From Gammaproteobacteria bacterium (GTDB taxonomy: Bacteria; Pseudomonadota; Gammaproteobacteria; Pseudomonadales; Halomonadaceae), in contig JAMCZP010000058.1 of assembly GCA_023485185.1 (NCBI GenBank), positions 1-7,693 of the forward strand: a stretch of 7,693 nt of DNA, read 5' to 3'. Below, piece by piece: positions 1 through 6,858 of the stretch. The notes beneath the pieces were generated by a model. The model was not told the origin of the DNA, searched no databases, and was given only the letters and a program-made list of their open reading frames with translations. Positions within the stretch are counted from its first letter, which is position 1. The number at the start of each line of letters is the position of its first letter. Both the position numbers and the translations under genes were made by a program.

Positions 1-1259
1 ACATTGGGTAGTGACGTTTGGAACATCTCATTGACGTGAATGCGCTCGCCGTCTCGGTCAAGCTCGGCGGCGGTCGCGTCACGGAGGCTTGTCCCCTCAA
101 AGTCCTGGCCGATGGCCTTGAAGATGGCATCGGCGGCGATTTCGAAGCTTTCTCCGGTGGCCGTTAATTGGCCCGCCTGTTCCTGAGTCTTGGCAAAGCG
201 CATGCCCGCTACTCGGCCTTGGTGATCCAGCAAGATTTCATCGGGTTGCGCCCAGGTCACCATGCGCACGCCGTTGGCCTTGGCGATCTCCTGTTCGTGG
301 TCGGTGGCGGACATCGCCTCAGTGCCACGCCGGTAGACCAGTGTGACCTCGCTCGCCCCTAGGCGCGCCATTTGGGTGGCCATATCAATGGCAGTATTGC
401 CTGCGCCAATCACGATGCAGCGCTTGGCTACTGCAAGGCTGCCCAGTTCATCGGTCTGGCGCAGGGTTTTAATGTAATCCACTGCAGGCATCAGGCCGTG
501 CGCTTCTTCGCCTGTGAGCCTTAAAGCGCGGCTGGCACCCAGCCCCAGACCTAGGAAGACGCTGTGGTACTGCTGGCGCAGGGTGTCGAGGGTGAGGTTA
601 TCACCCAGGCGCTGGCCGTACTGGATGTCGATGCCGCCGATCTCCAGCAGAAACTCAACTTCCTTGCGGGCAAAGTCATCGGTCATTTTGTAGCGGGCGA
701 TGCCGTACTCGTTTAGCCCGCCGGGCTTTTGCTCCGCTTCAAAAATCGTCACCTGATGGCCCAGCATCGCCAGGCGATGCGCGCAGGAGAGCCCGGCAGG
801 CCCGGCACCCACTATGGCAATATGGCGACCAGTGCTGGCAGCGCGCTTGAAGGGGTGGCTCTCAAACTGCATATGGTCGGTGGCGTGGCGTTGTAGCAGG
901 CCGATCAGTACTGGCTGACACTCGGCATCGTGGTTACGCACACAGCTACGCTCGCAGAGGATTTCCGTTGGACACACCCGGGCGCAGCTGCCGCCGAGGA
1001 TATTGGCTTCCAGAATGGTTTCCGCCGCGCCATTGATATTGTTTTCGCCGATCTGGCGAATAAAGCTCGGAATATCAATGTCCGATGGGCAGGCTTCGAC
1101 GCATGGCGCATCGAAGCAGTAGAGGCAGCGCTGGCTTTCAATCATTGCCTGGCGCGGCGTCAGTGGAGGGTGAAGGTCGCTGAAATTATGTGCCAACGTA
1201 TCTGGGTCGTAGGTGCCGACCTCTTTTGCGCTAGGCAGGTGATCAAGTGAATGGGTCAC
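1..1259 (-). CDS. preT: NAD(P)-dependent dihydropyrimidine dehydrogenase, PreT subunit (3' end cut by window edge)
   Basis: Flavin/Fe-S subunit that takes electrons from NAD(P)H and passes them to PreA, which reduces uracil or thymine to the 5,6-dihydro form (first step of reductive pyrimidine breakdown; cytosolic). I translated 419 complete codons from a GTG start at 1259. Upstream of it is AAGGGAG, about eight bases away, and there is no in-frame ATG. The N-terminal helical Fe-S domain has cysteines at 45, 48, 53 and 57 (CLYC...CVEACP) and at 92, 96, 102 and 106 (two [4Fe-4S] sites as in DPD). The FAD-binding motif GAGPAG is at 151-156, with the acidic FAD-ribose residue near E174 and KPGGL after it. 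The NAD(P)H motif VIGAGNTAID spans about 283-292, followed by YRR at 309-311. The C-terminus lies off the left edge; E. coli PreT is about 412 residues, so most of the protein is present. It is the third gene of the operon, 23 bases after hydA. preA is expected next, outside the window. GltD-type oxidoreductases share this fold, but the neighbours settle the assignment. Confidence 0.95.
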   Translation of the reverse strand, partial: MTHSLDHLPSAKEVGTYDPDTLAHNFSDLHPPLTPRQAMIESQRCLYCFDAPCVEACPSDIDIPSFIRQIGENNINGAAETILEANILGGSCARVCPTEILCERSCVRNHDAECQPVLIGLLQRHATDHMQFESHPFKRAASTGRHIAIVGAGPAGLSCAHRLAMLGHQVTIFEAEQKPGGLNEYGIARYKMTDDFARKEVEFLLEIGGIDIQYGQRLGDNLTLDTLRQQYHSVFLGLGLGASRALRLTGEEAHGLMPAVDYIKTLRQTDELGSLAVAKRCIVIGAGNTAIDMATQMARLGASEVTLVYRRGTEAMSATDHEQEIAKANGVRMVTWAQPDEILLDHQGRVAGMRFAKTQEQAGQLTATGESFEIAADAIFKAIGQDFEGTSLRDATAAELDRDGERIHVNEMFQTSLPN

Positions 1260-1282
1260 GGTCGTTTCTCCCTTGAATGGTG

Positions 1283-3621
<2,339 letters not shown>

Positions 3622-3676
3622 CAGACGCTTCCTCTGATTATTGGTGTATATCTTTATTCTGGGAATAAGAATTATT

Positions 3677-3682
3677 ATTATA
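3677..3682 (-). promoter_or_regulatory. Candidate -10 hexamer of the leftward catabolic operon
   Basis: Read on the minus strand this is TATAAT, a perfect sigma-70 -10 box, placing a start near 3670 and a leader of about 48 bases before the ureidopropionase ATG. No good -35 box lies 16-18 bases upstream; that space is filled by the dyad at 3682-3705. The promoter may therefore depend on, or be blocked by, a factor bound there. The AT-rich surroundings make a chance match possible. Confidence 0.4.
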
Positions 3683-3705
3683 AAGCTGTCGATACTGACA
3701 GCTTT
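3682..3705. promoter_or_regulatory. Perfect 9-bp dyad with 6-bp spacer: probable operator of the catabolic operon
   Basis: AAAGCTGTC-N6-GACAGCTTT, symmetric at all nine positions of each arm. It abuts the TATAAT of the leftward promoter and covers its spacer and -35 zone, the classic place for a repressor site or a spacer-binding activator. A diverged copy with the same N6 spacing lies at 4013-4036. The even centre does not fit the LysR-type T-N11-A rule, so the neighbouring LysR is not clearly its partner; a GntR- or TetR-type protein encoded elsewhere is possible. It could also fold as RNA into a 9-bp hairpin with a short T-run, but it is not downstream of any gene. Confidence 0.55.
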
Positions 3706-3814
3706 TATTAAAAGTATCTCTGGGTGGATGGTTTTAGCAAGTTAATGCTTTGTGTTTTTTAATTTTCTTTTAACTCATTGAGTTTGTTTGTTTTTATTAT
3801 TAATTTTCGGGGTG

Positions 3815-3852
3815 CTCACTTTTTTGGTGAACCTGTGCACTGTTTTGGTAAA
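3815..3852. promoter_or_regulatory. Two tandem NtrC-like dyads (possible enhancer)
   Basis: Compared with the NtrC consensus TGCACCA-N3-TGGTGCA, the stretch at 3836-3852 reads TGCACTG-TTT-TGGTAAA (10 of 14 positions). The stretch at 3815-3831 reads CTCACTT-TTT-TGGTGAA (9 of 14, right arm 6 of 7). Their centres are 21 bases apart, about two helical turns, so dimers would sit on the same face. They lie about 250-275 bases upstream of the predicted sigma-54 start, a workable enhancer distance. Each match alone is imperfect; pairing, phasing and the sigma-54 promoter raise the likelihood. Confidence 0.4.
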
Positions 3853-3925
3853 TATTTTTAATTCTTTTAAATCATTAGCTTGATGTAAATATGGGGGATG
3901 TTTTTGGCATTTTGTTGTTTTAAAT

Positions 3926-3932
3926 TGGTGCA
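3926..3932. promoter_or_regulatory. Perfect NtrC half-site TGGTGCA
   Basis: All seven bases of one NtrC arm match, but the left arm is poor (about 3 of 7). It may be a weak third site between the tandem dyads and the sigma-54 promoter. A lone 7-mer is weak evidence. Confidence 0.2.
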
Positions 3933-4003
3933 AATATTTTTTTTGGCCTAGCTTTGCTTAATTGGCCTTGGTTTGGGAAAGCCAATATTTAAAGTAACCA
4001 GCT

Positions 4004-4018
4004 AACAATAATATTGTT
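4004..4018. repeat. 15-bp palindrome AACAATA-A-TATTGTT
   Basis: Seven-base arms are perfectly complementary around a single central base. It overlaps the left arm of the diverged operator copy at 4013-4036 and lies about 55 bases upstream of the -24 element. It may be a separate protein site or a by-product of the AT-rich composition. Confidence 0.3.
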
Positions 4019-4036
4019 GTCTTGTAAGGCAGCTTT
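4013..4036. promoter_or_regulatory. Diverged second copy of the operator dyad, upstream of the permease promoter
   Basis: ATTGTTGTC-N6-GGCAGCTTT matches the dyad at 3682-3705 at 14 of 18 arm positions with an identical 6-base spacer (right arm 8 of 9, left arm 6 of 9; core GYTGTC-N6-GRCAGC). It sits between the palindrome at 4004-4018 and the IHF site, upstream of the sigma-54 promoter. A shared regulator could coordinate uptake and degradation from these two sites. Confidence 0.45.
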
Positions 4037-4038
4037 TT

Positions 4039-4051
4039 AATCAGTGAGTTA
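4039..4051 (+). promoter_or_regulatory. IHF binding site, perfect consensus match
   Basis: AATCAGTGAGTTA matches WATCAR-N4-TTR at every fixed position and is preceded by a short T-tract, as in many strong sites. It falls at about -59 to -47 relative to the predicted sigma-54 start, between the promoter and the NtrC-like sites. That is where IHF bends DNA to bring the activator to the polymerase in sigma-54 systems. Confidence 0.5.
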
Positions 4052-4071
4052 ATGGGTGCGCCTTAGGGACT

Positions 4072-4088
4072 GGGCACGCTTATTGCTT
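4072..4088 (+). promoter_or_regulatory. Sigma-54 (RpoN) -24/-12 promoter of the permease gene
   Basis: GGGCACG-CTTA-TTGCTT fits the consensus TGGCACG-N4-TTGCW with one mismatch (first T is G). The obligatory GG (4073-4074) and GC (4085-4086) are exactly ten bases apart. Transcription would start near 4098, giving a leader of about 84 bases before the permease ATG. Such promoters need an enhancer-binding activator; for a nitrogen-yielding substrate NtrC is the obvious candidate. No GG-N10-GC match faces the catabolic operon. Confidence 0.75.
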
Positions 4089-4097
4089 TGGTATTTC

Positions 4098-4147
4098 TAA
4101 GAGCCGTACTTAAGAGCTCTACTTACCGTGAAGGCTGGAATAAGAGC
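4098..4147 (+). repeat. Three TAAGAGC copies in the permease leader, with alternative hairpins
   Basis: TAAGAGC occurs at 4098-4104, 4111-4117 and 4141-4147 (offsets 13 and 30). The middle copy is extended into AGAGCTCT, so GCTCT at 4115-4119 can pair either with AGAGC of copy 1 (five-base stem, ten-base loop) or with AGAGC of copy 3. The stretch begins at the predicted sigma-54 start, so it would be transcribed. It may be a protein-binding direct repeat, a leader-RNA switch, or chance; the stems are short. Confidence 0.35.
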
Positions 4148-4168
4148 GTGGCAGGGCAACACATTGCT

Positions 4169-4175
4169 GAGGAGG
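4169..4175 (+). promoter_or_regulatory. Strong ribosome binding site fixing the permease start
   Basis: GAGGAGG lies six bases before the ATG at 4182. An in-frame GTG at 4128 could extend the protein by 18 residues but has no Shine-Dalgarno sequence and lies upstream of this site, so the ATG is chosen. Confidence 0.85.
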
Positions 4176-4181
4176 CACAAT

Positions 4182-5699
4182 ATGACGGGAACAACCTCTC
4201 GAATGGTGGATAGAGGCGGACTAATAGAGCTTGATGCAGGCAACGATGTACGCAGTAGCGCACGTTTTAATGAAGATATCGCGCCTACAAAAGCCAGCGA
4301 GCGCACCTGGAGTAAGTGGAATATTGCAGCGCTGTGGGTGGGCATGTCGATTTGTGTGCCTACCTATACGCTAGGCGGCGTATTAACTGCTTATTTTGGA
4401 TTAAGTGTAGGGGAGGCACTATTCGCTATTCTCTTGGCGAATATCATTGTGCTGATTCCCCTTACTCTGAATGCTTTTCCCGGCACGAAATTTGGCATCC
4501 CATTTCCGGTTGTTTTACGCTCCTCATTCGGCATTTTAGGCTCCAATGTACCCTGCTTAGTGCGTGCATTAGTGGGCTGTGGCTGGTTTGGTATCCAGAC
4601 GATGTTTGGCGGTTTGGCAATTCACCTATTACTTTCTGAGCTGATCCCTGCCTGGGCTGCCATGGGGGGCATTGGCGAAGTTATCGGCTTCTTTGCCTTC
4701 GGCGCGATGAATCTGTATGTGGTGATTCGCGGTGCAGAGTCGATTAAATGGCTGGAAACCTTGGCAGCGCCGCTGTTGTTAGCGGTGGGGATCGGTTTAA
4801 TGATGTGGGCGTGGCCGAATATGTCGATGACCGAGCTTCTCGCACAGCCGCCATCGCGCCCAGAAGGGGCATCTGTTTACGGTTACTTCTTCGCAGGCTT
4901 AACTGCCATGGTGGGTTTTTGGGCAACGCTATCGCTTAATATCCCCGATTTCAGTCGCTTTGCAAAAAGCCAGAAAGATCAAATTGTTGGCCAAGTGATG
5001 GGTTTGCCGTTAACGATGTTCTTTTTTGCTGCACTAGGTGTGGTACTAACCGCTGCATCTGAGACGCTGGTAGGGCAAACTGTTGCCGACCCAGTCCGCT
5101 TGATCGGTTATATCGACAGCCCCTTCTGGGTAGTGATGGCGATGCTGCTGATCATCATCGCCACGATCTCCACCAACACCGCTTCGAATATTGTCTCACC
5201 TACCAACGATTTCCAGAACATAGCGCCTAAGTTGATTAACCAAACTCGTGGCGTACTGATGACTGGCGCGGTAGGCGTGCTGCTAATGGGCTACGACCTG
5301 CTGCAAAAAGCAGGCGTGATTAGCCAAGGTATCTCTCTTGAGCAGATGTACTCAAACTGGCTCCTGGGTTATTCCAGCCTACTAGGTCCCATTGCTGGCA
5401 TCATGGCCGTAGATTACTTCCTGATTAAAAAACAGCGTTTAGATGTGCCGAGTCTATATATGGATAATCACGCTTATCCCGCCGTCAATATTGCCGGTTT
5501 CATCGCGTTTGGCGTGCCAGTGGCGCTGACGTTACTGTCACTGCTAACTGGCACTATGAACTGGTTCTACGACTACGGCTGGTTTACTGGCTCAGCGCTT
5601 GGTGCGATTGTTTACTTTGTGGCAAGCCAAGTGTTGGCATCGTCTCCACAAGCTGGGCCCGCGCCGATCATGGCCAGCGAGGCAATCGAGCCACGCTAA
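4182..5699 (+). CDS. NCS1-family nucleobase:cation symporter (Mhp1-like; probable uracil/pyrimidine or hydantoin-type permease)
   Basis: Inner-membrane secondary transporter of the NCS1 family (LeuT fold, about 12 membrane helices) that brings in nucleobases or related ring compounds with Na+ or H+. The 505-residue protein has a hydrophilic N-terminus to about residue 45, then successive hydrophobic segments (about 47-70, 76-98, 125-152, 164-183, 193-211, 233-253, 268-291, 315-338, 356-376, 392-413, 434-457, 466-485). Family signatures are present: GWFGIQ at 134-139 (W135 and Q139 match Mhp1 Trp117 and Gln121), W247 in GFWATLSLNIPDFSRFAKS (Mhp1 Trp220), and N332/N336 in STNTASN (Mhp1 Asn318 region). 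The exact substrate cannot be read from sequence. Uracil, thymine, dihydropyrimidine, allantoin and hydantoin are all transported by relatives, and the neighbouring pathway favours pyrimidines. It is transcribed divergently from the catabolic operon behind a sigma-54 promoter, and ends at a compact terminator. Its codons use more A/T at third positions than hydA. Confidence 0.9.
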   Translation: MTGTTSRMVDRGGLIELDAGNDVRSSARFNEDIAPTKASERTWSKWNIAALWVGMSICVPTYTLGGVLTAYFGLSVGEALFAILLANIIVLIPLTLNAFPGTKFGIPFPVVLRSSFGILGSNVPCLVRALVGCGWFGIQTMFGGLAIHLLLSELIPAWAAMGGIGEVIGFFAFGAMNLYVVIRGAESIKWLETLAAPLLLAVGIGLMMWAWPNMSMTELLAQPPSRPEGASVYGYFFAGLTAMVGFWATLSLNIPDFSRFAKSQKDQIVGQVMGLPLTMFFFAALGVVLTAASETLVGQTVADPVRLIGYIDSPFWVVMAMLLIIIATISTNTASNIVSPTNDFQNIAPKLINQTRGVLMTGAVGVLLMGYDLLQKAGVISQGISLEQMYSNWLLGYSSLLGPIAGIMAVDYFLIKKQRLDVPSLYMDNHAYPAVNIAGFIAFGVPVALTLLSLLTGTMNWFYDYGWFTGSALGAIVYFVASQVLASSPQAGPAPIMASEAIEPR

Positions 5700-5727
5700 A
5701 AAGTGTAAAAGTGACTTACGCTTTAAG

Positions 5728-5748
5728 CCCGGCATTGTGCCGGGTTTT
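5728..5748 (+). terminator. Rho-independent terminator after the permease gene
   Basis: CCCGGCA-TTG-TGCCGGG forms a seven-base-pair GC-rich stem with a three-base loop, followed by TTTT (5745-5748). It sits 28 bases after the permease stop and just before the end of the convergent LysR gene. On the minus strand the stem is followed by CTTAAAG, only a weak T-run, so it should mainly stop plus-strand transcription. Confidence 0.8.
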
Positions 5749-5752
5749 CGTG

Positions 5753-6655
5753 CTAACTGCTTTTGATCAAGCTTAAGAAAGCATCAACGACGCGGTTGGC
5801 GCGGCGGTCGTGACGGGTGATGAGTACAAAGGGAATACGGTAGTGCTGCGTGGCAATATGAAGCGCTCGCATCTTGCCTGCTGCCACCCACTGTGCGGCG
5901 ACATGCTCCGGTAGAAAGCCGATAAAACGCCCGGTAAGCATCAAAAAGGCGGCTCCTTCGCGATCTGATGCTGAAGCACGCAGGCTAAGCGAATCATGGG
6001 CTTGGCGTGCCTCAAAAGGCAGTGGGTAGCGCGGCGAAATCGCCGGGTAGTGGGCGATGTCAGCAAAACTGAGCGTGTCATCGTGTTCAGCAAACAGCGG
6101 ATGCCCTGCGGCGCAATAAAGATACGACGGCTCGTCGTATAGATGTCGGGTTTCTAAACTAGTGGGCAGGTTTACTGCAGGTACTACCCCGACATGCAGG
6201 TGACCATCCATCACACCTCGAATAACTGCGTCTGAAGGCTCCATATGAATATGCAGCGTTACCTCATGTTCCGGTGCGCTAAGCTCGGCTAGCGCATTGG
6301 TAACGTGCATGGCGGGCAGCGTCACTAGATTATCGGTGATACCAATATTTAGCTCGCCCTTAATTGTTTGATGCAGGGCGTTAACATCGCTTTTAAACGT
6401 TTCCAGTGCGGTAAGAAGTGTTAATCCCGCTTGATAAATCTCTTTTCCCTCTTCGGTTAAGCTAAAGCCACCCCGGCCACGCTGGCAGAGTGAAAAGCCC
6501 AGCCGTCCTTCCAAGTCATTCATATGCTGGCTAATCGCCGAGCGGCTAATGCCAAGCGTTGTCTCAGCCGCGGTAAAGCCACCGCACTCAACGACCGTTT
6601 TAAAAATACGGATCAAGCGTATTTCGTAGTCGCTCATTTGGCCTAGCGATGCCAT
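5753..6655 (-). CDS. LysR-type transcriptional regulator
   Basis: DNA-binding regulator of 300 residues, normal for the family. The N-terminal winged helix-turn-helix spans about 8-66, with the recognition region TLGISRSAISQHMNDLEGRLG at 33-53 and QRGRGGFSLTEEG at 58-70. The linker helix runs about 72-96, and the effector-binding domain begins at GELNIGITDN (100-109). The ATG at 6655 is chosen because AAGGAG lies four bases upstream. A longer form would need a TTG at 6682, and an inner ATG at 6637 has no ribosome site. It is convergent with the permease rather than divergent from its presumed target, which is less usual for LysR proteins. Position suggests control of the pyrimidine genes, but its effector and targets cannot be read from the sequence, and the sensor gene on its other side is also possible. 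Confidence 0.92.
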   Translation of the reverse strand: MASLGQMSDYEIRLIRIFKTVVECGGFTAAETTLGISRSAISQHMNDLEGRLGFSLCQRGRGGFSLTEEGKEIYQAGLTLLTALETFKSDVNALHQTIKGELNIGITDNLVTLPAMHVTNALAELSAPEHEVTLHIHMEPSDAVIRGVMDGHLHVGVVPAVNLPTSLETRHLYDEPSYLYCAAGHPLFAEHDDTLSFADIAHYPAISPRYPLPFEARQAHDSLSLRASASDREGAAFLMLTGRFIGFLPEHVAAQWVAAGKMRALHIATQHYRIPFVLITRHDRRANRVVDAFLSLIKSS

Positions 6656-6659
6656 AAAA

Positions 6660-6665
6660 CTCCTT
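6660..6665 (-). promoter_or_regulatory. Ribosome binding site deciding the LysR start
   Basis: AAGGAG on the minus strand, four bases before the ATG at 6655. The spacing is a little short but the match is full, and neither alternative start (TTG 6682, ATG 6637) has a comparable site. Confidence 0.7.
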
Positions 6666-6713
6666 GGTAAATAGACAATCAATAGGTAACGTCACGCTTT
6701 TTAACCAATCATC

Positions 6714-6761
6714 TGCGATAAAAACTGATATACATCACAAATGCACCACGTCAATATCGCA
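6714..6761. repeat. Inverted 7-mers TGCGATA/TATCGCA flanking the LysR promoter
   Basis: TGCGATA at 6714-6720 and its exact complement TATCGCA at 6755-6761 bracket the candidate -35/-10 boxes. Their centres are 41 bases apart, about four helical turns. This could be a pair of half-sites for autoregulation by the LysR protein. A 7-bp inverted pair in 200 bases may also be chance. Confidence 0.3.
6727..6754 (-). promoter_or_regulatory. Candidate sigma-70 promoter of the LysR gene
   Basis: On the minus strand TTGACG (6749-6754, five of six -35 bases) is followed after 16 bases by TATATC (6727-6732, four of six -10 bases). Transcription would start near 6720, about 65 bases before the ATG. Confidence 0.45.
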
Positions 6762-6818
6762 TAAGTTATGTGTTCGCGAGCGTGGTGTAGCGTTTCTGGT
6801 TCTTTTTTTACACTGTAC

Positions 6819-6841
6819 CAGGTGTCCTGATGGGACGCCTG
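6819..6841 (+). other. Hairpin upstream of the sensor gene
   Basis: CAGGTGTCC-TGATG-GGACGCCTG makes a nine-pair stem with one T-G wobble and a five-base loop, ending 17 bases before the sensor ATG. No T-run follows on either strand, so it is not a standard terminator. It may be an operator dyad or a 5' leader structure near the ribosome site. No convincing promoter boxes were found for the sensor gene, though TACACT at 6809-6814 is a weak -10 candidate. Confidence 0.4.
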
Positions 6842-6858
6842 AATAAGGCTTCTGTGCG

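Larger units (their letters stand above)
3622..4181. promoter_or_regulatory. Long AT-rich divergent control region between catabolic operon and permease
   Basis: About 560 bases with no convincing protein gene on either strand. The tract from about 3640 to 4050 is strikingly T-rich on the plus strand and far lower in GC than the flanking genes. It contains a -10-like hexamer for the leftward operon, a 9-bp dyad and its diverged second copy, NtrC-like sites, a 15-bp palindrome, an IHF consensus site, a sigma-54 promoter and a repeat-bearing leader, each listed separately. It is long for a simple divergent promoter, which fits enhancer-type control. No tRNA, CRISPR or insertion sequence is seen in it. 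Confidence 0.8.

Noticed and set aside
3682..3705. Reading the 9-bp dyad as a rho-independent terminator
   Set aside because: It is not downstream of any gene on either strand, lies directly against a -10 hexamer, and its T-run is short; the operator reading fits better.
3945..3957. Second sigma-54-like element (TTGGCCT...TTGCTT)
   Set aside because: GG and GC are only nine bases apart; the ten-base spacing is close to invariant, so this is not counted as a promoter.
3961..3986. ATTGGC...GCCAAT inverted pair
   Set aside because: Only six-base arms with a 14-base loop in an AT-rich tract; no supporting context.
4128..4181. Longer permease form starting at GTG 4128
   Set aside because: No Shine-Dalgarno before the GTG, whereas GAGGAGG precedes the ATG at 4182 by six bases; the extra 18 residues do not resemble a family N-terminus.
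6656..6682. Longer LysR form starting at TTG 6682
   Set aside because: Rare start codon with no ribosome site; the extension covers the AAGGAG that serves the ATG at 6655.
6741..6747. NtrC-like half-site in the LysR promoter (TGGTGCA on the minus strand)
   Set aside because: The second arm is absent and no sigma-54 promoter lies nearby; a single 7-mer is not enough.
6664..6846. 60-codon plus-strand frame upstream of the sensor gene
   Set aside because: It overlaps the LysR promoter region, has no Shine-Dalgarno sequence and no recognisable features; it ends at the stop that sets the sensor start.
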